NCBI GenBank assembly: GCA_028023455.1 | Contig: JAQFVV010012400.1 | Coordinates: 15,925,490-15,989,489 of the forward strand | Length of the DNA: 64,000 bases | Direction of reading: 5' to 3' | DNA from: Epiperipatus broadwayi | Taxonomy: Eukaryota > Onychophora > Udeonychophora > Euonychophora > Peripatidae | In this document: positions 45,991-59,469 of the stretch, piece by piece | Layout: each line of letters opens with the position of its first letter | Position numbering within the stretch: the first letter of the stretch is position 1 | Position numbers and translations under genes: made by a program | Notes under the pieces: generated by a model | Databases searched by the model: none | The model's input: only the letters and a program-made list of their open reading frames with translations | What the model was told of the DNA's origin: nothing

Positions 45991-46725
45991 CCCATTTTGG
46001 GCCATTCCATAAGGGCCAGGATTCATCCCTAGAAAGAGTACCGTTTTTCTTGAGGTAAGATATTTATTGACATAATGTGAATGTGTTTCTGAGGCATAAT
46101 CTATAGGATTGTATACATGAGTAACGGGAGGTGGAAAAATTAGTTTACTCAATTCCCTACATAACTGTCTCTCAAGGCTGAGGTACTCTTCTGCAATGTT
46201 TGGGTTTTCTGGATTGTAAATAAATTCCTTACAGATGTTGTGTGTGTTAATAGCAGGTGGCTGGTGGTGGTGATGAGTTGGAGTGTTACTGCTTACTGGC
46301 TGTGGACTGCTGACATGGGGAGGAATATTGCCTGCAATGTTACCGGAAGCATTAGGACTACTGCTAACATTACTATTTCCAGTGTTTCCACTGTTAAAGT
46401 ACGGTGATGGGACACCGTATGATGGCGGTACCCCTGAGTCCATATGGTTATACATGTAATTTATATGCATGCTCTGTACTGGGGTGGGGTACTGCTCTGT
46501 CATTGGTCCATTCTGATGTGGGGTCATCTGGTGGGTATCATATGAAGGATAGTAGTTTGGAATGTGGTGCATAGGCTGCACAGGGGCTGCATACTGTTCT
46601 GTTATTGGTCCATTTTGGTCATACGGTGGATAGTAGTTCATAAAATTTGGATTGAAACCTGTATTAGGATGAGGAACTTCATTTTCGGCCAAGCGTCGCC
46701 GTTTCGCTTGAAAATCAAAATCCAT
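45991..46725 (-). CDS. SMUG1: SMUG1 uracil-DNA glycosylase, first coding exon (partial gene, 245 codons)
   Basis: SMUG1 removes uracil and oxidised pyrimidines such as 5-hydroxymethyluracil from DNA in the nucleus, starting base-excision repair. Residues 177-245 match the family: 'EEYLSLERQLCRELSKL', 'VYNPIDYA', 'HYVNKY' and 'VLFLGMNPGPYGMAQNG', the last holding the catalytic-loop asparagine (residue 235). The second catalytic motif, the histidine of the 'HPSPRNP' type, must lie in a later exon. Residues 1-176 are an unusual Pro/Asn/Tyr/His-rich, presumably disordered extension with a basic 'AKRRRL' (7-12) that could serve nuclear import, and a duplicated segment (30-53 and 57-87). Vertebrate SMUG1 has a much shorter N-terminus. 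The methionine at 46725 is preceded at once by an acceptor-like 'ttttag', so an upstream noncoding exon is likely. No frameshift or stop is seen, so the exon looks functional. Confidence 0.93.
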
Positions 46726-46743
46726 CTAAAAATATATATATAC
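46726..46743 (-). other. Putative splice acceptor before the SMUG1 start codon
   Basis: The minus strand reads 'tatatatatatttttag' immediately before ATG. The T-rich run ending in AG fits an acceptor, which would place the 5' UTR on another exon at higher coordinates. An unspliced start is also possible, because the sequence is AT-rich by chance. Confidence 0.45.
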
Positions 46744-47204
46744 ATAGTTGAAATAAAATGTTAAAAAAAGTTTTACACAAATACATAAAAACACAGTTAT
46801 ATGTATATAATATATGCTAAACATTTGCATCGCACTTGGACTACTTCAATTTTTTTTTTTTTTTTAAATCAATATTCCATCAGCATCTAATCAAAAAAAA
46901 ATATATAGGATGAAAAAGGATAACTAAGATCATTTCTTTCTTACATGACAATTATTGTACCTTTTACTGAAGCATTTTCGTAATTATCTGTTTATACAAG
47001 TGCATTTACACATATATTTTCACACACAAAATACACACATAGTATTATTTGTATTTATGTATATACAAATATGTGCATACATATTTATAGGAATGTATAT
47101 ATCTAGATATATACATAAATTGGACAAAACAACAGGAAAACTTATGCCTAGAGAACTATTAAACTAATCCATTAAAAAAACTCTCAAATTATTGATATTG
47201 GTGA
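46744..47204. other. AT-rich spacer upstream of SMUG1 exon
   Basis: T and A runs (46852-46866, 46890-46905) and CA/TA steps near 47000-47115 are present. No exon was recognised. Confidence 0.4.
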
Positions 47205-47850
47205 AAGCTAACAACTTTCAACTTGTATTACATGAATGTCCATAATACTCAAAAAAATTAAATTGTTTGCATGTTCGCTCAACAAAAAATATATGACAGC
47301 AAAGACTATACAAATTGGAACATTATCAAACAGTTCTGCCTGGATGTAATGCTTTACATCATGGAATAATCCTGGTTTCCCAAAATGTTCAAAAAGTTTG
47401 CTATTATTATGCATCAATGCAGAATGAGTAATTCAAGGTAATAGCATAATACAGCTAGCCAAAACATGAAATTTCCATCATATTTAATAGTTGAAAAAAA
47501 AAAAAGATTATCATCAAAATAAATAATTAAGTGAAAACAATTCATCCTATCACACAATATACTTCCAGTCGTCCGTTGTCCAAATTTTATATTCTTGATC
47601 CCAAATTATTCTAATCAAGTCTTTCATGTCAGAAACTGATAGCTCCGATGTGATAGCTTAGCCATACTGGTTCTGCTTGTAAAACTTATGGTAGATTGTT
47701 TTGGTAGTTGCAGTAATGTTTACATCTTGGTTTTTTGGTTGTAGTCCTTGGTAATGCTTATAAGTTCCTTTCAGCAAGCATTAAATTTTTGATTGTCACT
47801 GCCCTTGAGATTGGATGAATCTTGAATATTAAACACCCACCATGTGATCC
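47205..47850 (-). pseudogene. Tc1-like transposase relic
   Basis: On the minus strand, 47540-47720 reads 'TIYHKFYKQNQYG' and then 'EYKIWTTDDWKYIV', which matches the Tc1 family segment between the DNA-binding domain and the first catalytic aspartate ('TI.R.LHK.N.YGR', 'H..WT..DWKKVIWSDES'). The first aspartate itself is not readable. Further on, 'TIKYDGNFMFWLAV' replaces 'VKYGGGSIMVWG'. 47208-47417 reads 'LFEHFGKPGLFHD', 'FDNVPI' (the place of 'DNAP.H' with the second aspartate) and 'FLLSEHANNLIF'. The C-terminal 'SPDLNPIE' motif is degraded. Frames change several times, so it is inactive. It lies upstream of the SMUG1 exon on the same strand. Confidence 0.68.
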
Positions 47851-50800
47851 TTTTAAACTGAAGTGCTTTGTTTATTTTCTTATATATTTATAAAATTGAT
47901 GTCAACTTTCTGTCAGATGCTCCCATAAAATTTTATATGTAACAGAAAATTACTACTGTTTTGCATGTTTTTGTATTTCTGTGTTATATAGCATCAAAAC
48001 ATAATGCTAATATGATGATATTGATGCTATTTTGCTTAACTTGTTTTATAAATATGAAAATATTTATAAGTGAGTATACATAAACATATGCATAAATTTT
48101 TTTGTGTGTATGTTATATGTATAAACATGTGAGAAGATGAATGCTTGAAGACGCGTGGATGTATAAGTGACTGTGCGTACTAACTATGTATGCATGTGAA
48201 CATCTGCATATTTGACAACATTCATCAAACATTACATTTACAATGTTATAATATAATTCAAAATTTCTTATTTTAGGATTTTAGAACAGTTTTTTTCATT
48301 CCATTGCACAAGTGGAAAACAGTTATTAAATTGTATACATTGCATGTGTTAGCTTGAAGTCATTATTGACAATATTACATAATGGTTTGCCATTTTTTTA
48401 GCATAGTTTATTTGAGCATCTCTGTATACAGACTGCAGCATAAACTTTAATGAAACTTATACATCATTAGAATGCACATTTACATGTTTATTCATCCATG
48501 AATGTATAGCAAATGAAAAATAAAGTTTTTAACTATTCCAAAGAATTGCAAGCACTTAAACATCAGTGACAAATTGTGCTGATACTTCTCACCAAGATTT
48601 AAGAAAAATTATCATAAGCTAATGATCAAACTTAATTATAAAGTCATAACAATACTGAAAAATGATTACTATAATATTCATATGCAGACATATGAAATGT
48701 CTGCTTAAATTACATTTATGAATTTGTTTGAATTAAACATATCGCTAAAAAAATTTACAATAAATATTAATAAGATATTTTATATAATGCTATGTTTTTA
48801 TACTGTAATAGTGATATTAGCAATTAAGCCAATGCACATGTGCTTTAAAGACAAATTATAAATGAATACTCTCACTTTTCCAGACACAAGATATAGTTTT
48901 TTACAAAAGATGGGATGAATCACCTATCCTTTTGACCCAAACATTTATGTATGGGCAAATCTTAAGTGTATAGAAATGAGAGCGTGAAGGTGTTAAGCAA
49001 TCACTTTAAATTACATTTATTATGTTTGAATGAATGATGCTTGCGAAATATTAATATAAAAAGCTAATGTATATACATAAGATTTTCCTTCCTACCAGAT
49101 GTCTATTTAACAGCACAATCATTTTAGATCATATTATATATTTAGAAACCTAAAAATAAGACAATATATTGAATTGAAACAACTATAATTATAATCAATA
49201 CAAGCTTTTATTTTCAACTAACTTTGAAAATTTGTTATTTTCAGTAATGTTAAAGCAAAATTAATTTACAATAATTATAAAACCGTGCTGCTTGAAATAT
49301 GTAATAATTTTGCAAAAATACACGCTTAATAATATTGTCATAATTCAGGGTTAATAGTAATCTCATTTAATTTATCAAAATTATTCTTACAATAATTTAC
49401 AAACTAAATTTAAAATTCAAAAAATATATCTTCTGGCTCTACAGTCCTGTCTATAAGCATTTTTAGAAGAACTATATTTGTAATATTTATTGAAAATACA
49501 GATTGGCGCTGTACTTAAATTCCTACACCTCTTCTAATGCAAAACTATGTTATACAAGGCCAAAAACACTTCATTTTTATGAATTTTTATTACAAAGACT
49601 ATTTATTAACTGAATACATATTTTAAAGATGTGTAATATAATGTTAGTTCATTTAATACTTTTCCTTTGTTTTTAAATATGCAGTATTTATTTGACATAA
49701 AATATCTTTGTTATATGCTAATATTGACATTTGCAGAACCATGTTTAAATGGTGGACAATATGAGGGCAGTGGTAATGTGAAGGATTTAAAAAAAAATTT
49801 TGAATCAAAACCCCATTTGTCTCTTTGGTGCTTTATTGTCACATGACTTCCTGGTCAAAAAAAATCTTTTTTTTTTTAATAATAAATTGGTCATTTTATA
49901 AGAACTAAGCTTGGAATAAGATGCATAAAATCTAATTGGTGAGAAATGTTATTAAAAAATAATAATGACTGGTTAGGTGAAGGAATGATCTATTATCTTA
50001 TTTACAAACATGAACTGAAAAATATTTGCTTAAAAAAGTTCTGATAAAAGACCTAATATCTAGTAGTATAATTTATAAAGGTTAAAACAAAAAATACCTA
50101 ACATAAACAAAAATAGAAAGCTAGATCCACTTAAAGAGATCTTAATACTTAAACATCAGCGTTTAGTATACAATACATGCAATTGATAAAACAACCTATA
50201 ACAATATGGTGTCACTAATTGTGGGAACACATTGGTGTTTTTGATATACAATGAATAATTTTAAATTCTGTCTGCTCTTTTGATTTTCTGTAACCTAAAA
50301 TTATTAAAATAAAAATCTGAAATATAATATCATAATCTAAATATAGGTTAATTAAATGCTGTGAAACAAGAACTGGGTATCCCAAATAATCCTGATCTCT
50401 TTAGATCATAAATATTTACAAATATTACTTTTTCTCCATATAGTATTAATTACCTATTCCAGTTGATGAAATACTAATTTCAGTTTAAATATTTCATAAA
50501 CCTATTCTTTCTCATCTGCATTTTATTTTTTAATTATTTGAATAAACTCTGTTCCTCCTTATCAGAAAATATAGTTTTTTAGTTTATGTTTTCATGCTAA
50601 ATAAATTTTTAATATTAATTTCTTTTATTTTATGGCAAGACTAAATTTTTTCAACTTAAAACATTAAATGTTTTGTCTCTGTGTGTAGATAAAAGTAACT
50701 AGTATGGAGGGTGCTTTTTAAGAAAATATCAATATTCAAAATATAAAGGGCAATGGCTAGACTTGCATACTTATAAGGTAGTGAATGTTAACCAATAAGA

Positions 50801-51813
50801 AAAAGGATGAAAATATTGTAGAATGTCTGAAGCGGATATAGTAGATGATAATAAAAAAATAAACTTAATGAAAAAAAAAATTACTTGGAAACAAAATTTT
50901 AAAAAATGGAAGAAAGCAATTAATCATACTATTTAGAGGAAAAAATTGAGTGCTGCTAACTGAATATATAGAATGGGACAAGATACCAGTAAATAAGATT
51001 ACACTATTACTTATGAATTCATTTTGCATTCTTTTCACTTGAAGAAATCTGATTCTATAGCTCACTTTAGCATTAAAATGATTTGATATAGTTGAGACAA
51101 TTTTTCAAGTTAATATATATAATACCAATAAATACAGCAATTTCAAATTATATGTTTGAAATGAAAATGATTGTTTTTTCAGTGTGCAATCAGTAATATT
51201 GTACTATCCTTATTTATTATGAAATCAGCAAATATAACTTGAGATCTCAGAACTTATTGAAATGGGTAATTCAAAAAATAACATTAATATGGATCAAATT
51301 TAAATTGACAGCAAATGTAAACATCTCATTCAATATGGACATTAAATAAATACCCAATATAGACATTAAATACATACCCTTATGAGTAAATAACAATTAA
51401 GTCTAATTTGTTATTTATTCATAAGGGAGTTAATGAGAGCAAAAATGACTGTTATTTAATGGCTGTATAGATGGAGACTATTTACATCTGGTGTGGGTAT
51501 AAATTTGATCCTTATTAATATTACTTATTGGGTTATCCAAGTATAAATGATCACTTTATATTTGTTGACTTTCTAACAAATATGGGTGGTACAATTCGAA
51601 TGATATTATATAAAAAAAAGATGCCATTTGTTTCCTATATCCCGATTTTTAAGCAAAAGAAATAAATAAATAAAAAAAGCATACCTGTGAACATTGAAAT
51701 ATTTTTCCTGACATATGCAAGTTTATTTTTCTTTCAGATAATTGGTCCATAGTCTAACCAACTAGCAATCTAATAATCTATCTATGATCATTTACTTTAG
51801 TGAGATAAATATG
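47851..51813. other. AT-rich sequence without recognised genes
   Basis: No coding or structured feature could be supported. If SMUG1 has upstream noncoding exons, they may lie here, but no promoter-like GC-rich segment is visible. Confidence 0.4.
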
Positions 51814-51881
51814 GTGGGTACACAGTAAAACTAAAATATAAATTTAATAATGGTGGGTAAAACTAAAATATAAATTTAATA
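51814..51881. repeat. Short tandem duplication
   Basis: 'aaaactaaaatataaattta' follows 'atggtgggta' twice (51811-51848 and 51850-51883), the first copy with an extra 'cacagt'. Confidence 0.8.
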
Positions 51882-51883
51882 GA

Positions 51884-54800
51884 ATGTGATCACTACTAGT
51901 AGAGAAAGTTTCATATTCCTACTGATGCTAATCTATGATTTATATTTTTAAACATTGTGGAAGCAGTCTTAACTTTTTTAAGGCAAATTATTAATTAATC
52001 ACCTAGATTAATATAATAAGATTAGAATATATATACAATGTAATTACTAAACTTCTTTAATATTATGGAGTTTTTTTTTAAATCTATTTATAATTAACAA
52101 TTAGCAAGGTTATAGTTTAATTATTGATCAAGTTATTAAATTAATCATATTTTTGAAATTAAACTAGTCATCAGAATGATATCCAGTTGAAATAAATATA
52201 TTCACATGGTAATACATGTAAAGATATTGTTTGAGTGTTTTTTATAACCTCTCAAATTTTATATACACACACATATATATATATAATCTAAGCTGCATAT
52301 TTACCCAAATGTGTAAGTGTACCCAATCATATTAGCTTTAGAAAGTCATTTAGTTTCCCTACTTAGAAGTTAAATCTATTTGTAATAAACTATTACTAAT
52401 TAAAAAGCAGACTAGCTGGTTTTTAGTAGAGGCTGTTTTGGTTTCCATAGTTACAAAAGATTATAAAATAACAAAGATTAAATACACCATCAGACAGAAC
52501 AAAACATAAAGCTGCTGTTCTAATCTGCATATTTGTGAGTGATTTAAAACAAGAATTGAAAATTTAAAAAAATAATAGAAAGAAATAAGACTCGCAGAAA
52601 AAAAAAGTTAATGTTGAAAAAATAAAATAAAATGGACAATTAGCATTACGAACATCTGCTGGGAACACGAATAAAAAAAAAACGAAGAATCGAATGAACT
52701 TTTAATTATATAAATAAATGTACACACCCAGGTGGTTGTACTGCATAGAGAGATATATGCCCTCAGGCAGGTTTTAATATCGGTCTGGTCAGCTTGGCAA
52801 ATCTTTTTATCTCAACAGTTTTAAAATCGTTTTATTCTTTTTGCCCCCCAATTACTCAAAATTCTTTCTATCACCTAATACAGAAATGTGTTCGTCTCAA
52901 TAAAATTTTGCAATTTTTTTTTATTTTATAATATAGCTTTGGGGGGGGGGGGAATATATAGAATGCGTTTAAACATATATATATACTCAAAAAGTTGCTA
53001 ATAAGCTAGTTGAATAAATCATTGTTTTAACGATTTTCATATTCATAGTATAATTTAATTACATATATCATTTCATTTTACTTCCTACTATCTCTATAGT
53101 TTTTAATGATCATTAACCAAGAATGTCATGTGAACTACTTATAGAATCTTGTTCCTAAGAATAGACTAAATGATGACAAACGTATAAATTCAAATACAGA
53201 TAAAACAATTACAAGCAGCTGTCTAAAAAAAAAAAAATGACAAAGAAGACTATCCTCCACAATGGTAATTAAGCACCAGGAGAGGATCTTTATTATTTTA
53301 TCCAGAATAAATAGATATTCATTTACCAAGGTGATAAAGTTATGGCTAGCTGGATCATCTGAAAATCCTGATTTTTTTTTTTTTTCCAAATTTCGCCGTT
53401 GTGTTTTTTATCAAGAAATTTATTTAACACAAAATATACATAGTATTATGATAGACAGGATAACAGGTTAAGCTCAGTTGCTGCAAATATGCTAATCACT
53501 AAGCTTATGCCATGGAGTCCTCCCTACACATGAAATGTATATAACTATCTTCCATTAGGTTATCATCATCATTTTTGATCATCTCAGTAAACACACACAA
53601 AGGTATAGATTTATTATCATATTATGAGTTTCATTAATAATGCTAAAAAGAAAATTAATTAAAAATCACCTGCCATCAATTTCATTACAGTTATGTGTAG
53701 ATGCATGCATTTATAAACTGATAATAAAAGACAGGATGGGAGTAAAAATACTCAACTGAAGAAACATAATTACCGATGAAATAAAAATCTAAATTAATGA
53801 TCATCTAAACCAGCTAGCCAGTGAATCATGCAGTCCCATAATGCATCAGAACTTATCAAAACTAATAACCCTACTATATTCAACACAAGTCTTTGCTTGC
53901 TTGGTATGGCTGATCTAATTTAACAGTTAAAATACTTCATATATATCCCTTTTTTGAAGACTACAATAAAGTAATGTTATTCAAATAAATCACAGTGCAA
54001 TTTTTATTGTGTCATTAATAAAGTTCTATCCTCATTTAATACTATCAGAAATAAATAAAATTCTTTTAATATTTCCTCTTTAAAATTTTTTTTGAATAGT
54101 CCTGCAAAAGTGGTTACTGCATTTATCTTCATGCACATAATCCATAAATTACTCATTAGCCATTGAATGAAAAATCTTTTAAGTCTTCATTATCCAATCA
54201 TTTTAAATGGAGAGAGGAGGTGCTGAATGCTTCTAACCAGCAATGGGATTATTTTTATCTTACAAAATGTGGTGTTTGAATAAATTGCTAACAGATTTGG
54301 CAAAGCAATAGCAAATTACCACTTATAATTATTATTTGTTTGTACATTAATACTGTTTATATACTACATAGTGCATAGTAGTACTGATTATCAGCATTAC
54401 TGGGTTCTATACCTTCTGAAATATGTGGATGATAATGAAGTTTATATAATGTTTTCAATATGTATATACAGTAAGATGTTTTAGACGTACATACAATTTA
54501 ATTTAAAAATATTGACATCAAAAAATAATTAAAAAATAATACAATTGTAATAAAATGGAAGAATACCCATTTTTATACAAACATCCAAGCATATATTTGT
54601 GAATTTGCGCATTTGATCTCTTGCTCTTTTTCTCCTTAAGATGAAAATTAATAAAATGCAAAAGGAATAATACTTAAGTAATGTTTGTAAAGACAGCAGC
54701 AGGTCTTTTTTGGGTGACAATTTGCAATTGTAACAGAAGTTATATTGTGAATTAGAAAATTTAAAATGTTTTTTTTTTTTTTTTTTACAATTTAATAACT

Positions 54801-56299
54801 GCAAACACACTTTAGTGCGACAGCATCACTAATCTGCAAAAAATAAAAGTATAAAATAAAAAAATGGCTGATGCTATACTAAAAGAAGTGTATATGGAAA
54901 ATTCACTTTTAGTTTTTTTACTTAATATCTATTTCAAAACATAAGTTACTGAAATCATAGAAAATGCATGCTTGGATAAGAAAGAAATTGTATTTATAAA
55001 TGTACATGTTATTGTACTGAAACACTAATATATTTTTTATATCTAATTATTATCTCTGTAATTTAGCTTCAAAATAACATTTCAATCTACCATTTCTCTG
55101 CAGAGGCTTTTTTTCCTTTCAAATAGTAGTACATCTATTAAATAAATTCAATCTATTATATTAGTTTTATAAAAATTGCAATTTCAAATTACTAAAAACA
55201 TTCAAAACAATAAAATAATTATGTTCTCAAAATTTGCAAAACCTATCATAAATATCTGATTATGTTTCATTTAGTTAAATGTTAATTAGAAAATCAATTT
55301 CTCATTGTCTAGAGCATTATGGTTTGGATATAATTTTACACTTTAAACTTTACTTTGAAGATCTTTAATCTGAAGTTATTTTTGACATTACAATGGTAAC
55401 AAAGTCATCAATCATTGCCAGAAGCATCCATCTTAAACAAAGAATTTATGATTTCATTTTAAAACCAAAGAATAAAAATAAAATATGGTAAGAAAATAAG
55501 AAACAACTGTAAATTATCAAGTATAATGATCACATGATCCTTTACTTAGTTACAGTATTCTAACATTTGGTTAAACAAATCTAATTTCAGGCTGGAAACT
55601 TCTAACATATAATGTTCCCTTTTTTTTTCATATTTAGACATAGTTTTATAAAATTAGTGGCTCCTAGCCTGCAAAATTTAGCATAGCAGTGAAAATAGTG
55701 AACTAAACAGCAAAAATGGAAAAAAAATCTAAATTTGGAAAATCAAATAGAATTGCATTCAGTGTATCAATTTGATGCTTAAAGAGTCATTGGATCCTCT
55801 GGATAACTAACTACATTTTTTTTTATATATTTTTAACATATACAAAATAATAATAAGACTAACAATTTTGTTATTAGAAAGATTTTTAAAATTTACAAAA
55901 TGCTAAAAAGAGTAATGTTGAATGGCTTCTCAAAAAAAAAAAAAAGCTTGATAGTGATGATTTAAAAAAGTTAATTATAAATACTTTGGTCAGATTATTA
56001 ATATAAATGGAAATGACATAATGCATAAAATTAATCATGGAATTAAAGTTGGACGGAATGGTTTTAAAAAAAATAATATTAAAAATATATAAACTCAAAC
56101 ACTTGAAAAGGAAGGTTTACATTGGATTTTACCAGTGCTTACTTAATGATATGAGCATATATATATATTGCTTATAACAGTTCTTTCATATACACTTCAA
56201 TGCAAACAAATTTTCTTAAAAACTTCTTTATTTTCCTTACAGTTTCAACTGTCCAGCAGTCTTCATCAGAGCTCTAATCTTCTCTGCTTTTATGAAATC
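51884..56299. other. AT-rich sequence without recognised genes
   Basis: It contains a 12-G run at 52941-52952 and T/A runs near 53380 and 54770. A less AT-rich patch at 52725-52850 has no motif I recognise. TA repeats lie near 52266 and 56158. Open stretches are biased and unassigned. Confidence 0.35.
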
Positions 56300-56450
56300 T
56301 TAATAGAAGAGCATTACAAAGATCAGATAATATAGAGAAAAAAAATATGTTGAAATTAGCAGAAAAGCAAAAACAAAATGAGACAACAAATTATCACTGA
56401 CATAATTAAAAAAAATTAAGAGAATAAAATAGAGCTATGATGAATATGCC
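56300..56450 (+). repeat. Dispersed repeat, copy 2 (partner at 41236-41400)
   Basis: It begins 'ttaatagaagagcattacaa' and ends about 'aaatagagct', in step with copy 1. The preceding 'gtttcaactgtccagcagtc' and 'ttcatcag' (56242-56270) may belong to the same repeat. Confidence 0.5.
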
Positions 56451-57040
56451 ACCAAAAGAGAAAAATAAATGGAAATTGAAGACTTCAACTAGATACCAAA
56501 TATTTGTAAGAGACCTAGATAGATATTGCACAGGAGATGATGAGTGCAATAAGAAAATGTATTAAACTCAAAGACTATCCTTAAAATGTCATGGGTGGAG
56601 GTGTCTTAATATATATATATATATATATAACAATGTAAACAACCTTTAAGGCAAAACTCTTTCAACAGCTCTTCAAAAAGAGACAGTAATAGAGAAGTCA
56701 TTATTAATTCTACTTGTGAGGGGTTTAGCATTTTCCCATCTTTGCCTCCTTTTGAAGCCTGAAAAAAATCCAAGTTTAACAATTCAGATTCAAACACCAA
56801 ATTGTGTGGAACTTGCAGACATATGTGCTAATATCTATACCCTAACATTATTAAAATTATAATAAAAATTTGTATAAATATGTCATTTATTAACTATTGC
56901 ACAACTTTATTCAAATTATATTTATTTTATAAAATTGAAGAATTTTGCAAAAAAAAAAATTACAAGGAATTACCTTAAATATAATTATTTCCCAATGTAT
57001 GTAAGTTATCCATCTTCCTGAATTAATTCTCATACCATTC
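56451..57040. other. AT-rich spacer
   Basis: A (TA)9-type run lies at 56610-56628. No gene was recognised. Confidence 0.4.
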
Positions 57041-57170
57041 TATCTTATCCAAGTTTCTTTATTTTGACTCTTGTCTTTCAAATTTCTATAACTACTTTAA
57101 TTCTTCTATCTTATCCAAATTTCTTTACTTTGATTATGCCTTTCAAATTCTTACAAGTACTTAATCCCTT
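57041..57170. repeat. Tandem duplication, period ~66 bp
   Basis: 'tatcttatccaagtttcttt' at 57041 recurs as 'tatcttatccaaatttcttt' at 57107, with the following 'ttttgac/ctttgat' and 'tctttcaaattt' segments also repeated. Divergence is moderate. Confidence 0.75.
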
Positions 57171-59207
57171 CATATAACTGATTATCAATTACTTTTTTAT
57201 TACCTTTTATAGTCTTTTTACTATTTTCTTTACTAGTTACCAATACAATTTCCAATTTTGTTATTAAATATTATTTATTACTCATATCATTTATGTAATT
57301 TAGCTTCCACTTTTTTGTTAATGTCATTACATTGTTCAAAAATTGTTTTTCTATTCCTGTTGTTGTGTAGATTAATGAACAGAATTTAGGCATTAGTACA
57401 TGCACTTATATAGAATAAGGATTCGCACAAATAAACATCAACTGCTTCCATTAAATATTTAAGATGCCTAATTTGAATTATATATCCCTTACAAATATTC
57501 GAATTTATTCTATAAAACTACTTTTGAAATATCAACAAATCATTGATATGCTTCCTAGAACAGTTATTTTCACTCTGTATTCCTGAAGGATATATTAAGT
57601 TAGAATATTTTTTTTAGCTGATGTCTTAGTGATACGGATTCATAGAAATACACTTATGTCTTTACTGCAGTAATAGTTTAATTTTTTTTTTAAAAAAGTT
57701 GTGTTAAAAAAAATAATAGCAATATAAACTAACATGGTTTGCAAGAGCCATTAGTTAATAAGTAAACCTGTAATTAAAGATGAAAAACTTTAATAGGGAT
57801 AAATAAAATAAAAGGAAATTCAAAGCAGTTTTCATTTTTAATTGTTATCTACACAAGAGGGAATCAGCAAGTAAAAAAAGTTAAAAGTAAACTAATAAAT
57901 ATTAATTATATCTACAGCAAACAGATGCTAAATTGATTAATATTATCTTTGATTTTAAAAAAAACTTGATCAGTCTTAAATAAAGTAATTTTTAAGGCAG
58001 AGCTTGTGAGAAAAGTGTTACTGTTACTACAGAACTCTGTTAATTAATTCAAACTGATGATGGGAAGTTTAAAAACAAGTGACAATGGCAAATAGAACAT
58101 TGTCTACAATAGCATATTTATTAAATGTTTATATTATTGACTCAGGGGTGGAGAAAAGTTTATTGCTGAGCAAAGTTTAACTCTTAACAAAAAAAAAAAA
58201 GGTAAAATTTTAAGCCTAGTTATTTGTTTAAAAATCCATAAAAACTAAGCAGCTACAAATATAACATTGAAACTGGATAAAGTGAAATATCTTAACATCC
58301 AAAAGAAATATATTATAACAGCAGCAGTGGATAGTTATTAATAGATTTCTTCATGAATGGCACTCCAAATTGTCCTTTTATTGAAGTGTAAAACAAAAAA
58401 ATAAACTAGTAAGTATTTCTAATTTCCCTTGGTTTATATTAATTAGTTGAATAACTATATATATATAGTTAGGATCGGAAGACTTTCTTCTTAAAGAAAG
58501 CATGAGAGAAAGAATAATGACATTTTTCTTCCAATTTCAAAATATAATTAAACAATGAATGAAACTATTAGGTGTTAAATACCAAGACAGGTAGCTCCCA
58601 TAAATCACTAGTTTTTAGTGACCTTTTAATAAAAATAAAAAGATAGTCATTTAAATGAGAACAGTGCTGCTATTTAGTTTAGGATGCTCATACAATGACT
58701 TCTGAAGTTGGAAATGCCATTACAATAAAAAAAAAAATTCCAACATATCTATAGAATATATTTCTTAAACCATCAGACTGCTTTAATCTCTCTTTATTAA
58801 TCACAAAGTTAGTTTAGAAACCCAACTTCTGAATTACACTTTTAGTCATAACAAATATAAGATTTAACCCCAAAAGTTAGCATTAAGTCTGTATTATTAG
58901 AGCTTTGATAAATAAAATTAAAGATTGACAAAAACTACAAATTACCTCATCTTAGATTCAAGTTAAATAATAAAGCTTATTATAAGAAATAATATCCCTT
59001 TATCTCAAATTTTGATTAATAAAAGCTAATGCAAGATATAGTAAAATTATTATAGCCAATGGACTGGGAGTGTAGGTTAACAAGTGAATATTTAGCAGAT
59101 AATAAATAAATTATCTTGTAGAGAAAAAAGTAAAAATAAGCAAATTATTTTGACTTATTGGTAGGAAGATAAAATAAAAATAATTAGAAAGAGCAAAACT
59201 TAATATT
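57171..59207. other. AT-rich sequence without recognised genes
   Basis: Homopolymer and TA runs only (for example 58452-58466). No reading frame of interest. Confidence 0.4.
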
Positions 59208-59290
59208 ATTAAAGCTTTCCTCTATACAACCTGCATATATGTTTATTACATTTCTTTAGAGATAAAGCATTGAAATTTATAATTACAATT
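59208..59290 (+). repeat. Left direct terminal repeat of the Penelope-like element
   Basis: 'attaaagctttcctctatac' to '...gcattgaaatttataatta' matches 61371-61455 in the same orientation at roughly 88-90% by eye. Penelope-like elements are known for such pseudo-LTRs. Confidence 0.7.
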
Positions 59291-59469
59291 AGTTTCATAA
59301 AATGGATTCCCAACTAGCACAAAAAATGGCTTTTACAACTCTCAAGTCAACATATGTGCTCAAAATGTATTAAATTTCTGGAAACATGGTATTCAGAAAG
59401 TATTTCCTAACTACTGCCAATTACGCATTGCGAAGTCAATTTATAACTGCGACAAAATTACCATGCAAC

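Noticed and set aside
57000-57420. Minus-strand LINE remnant similar to 1600-2300
   Set aside because: The resemblance is mainly shared pyrimidine bias; only the local tandem duplication is clear.
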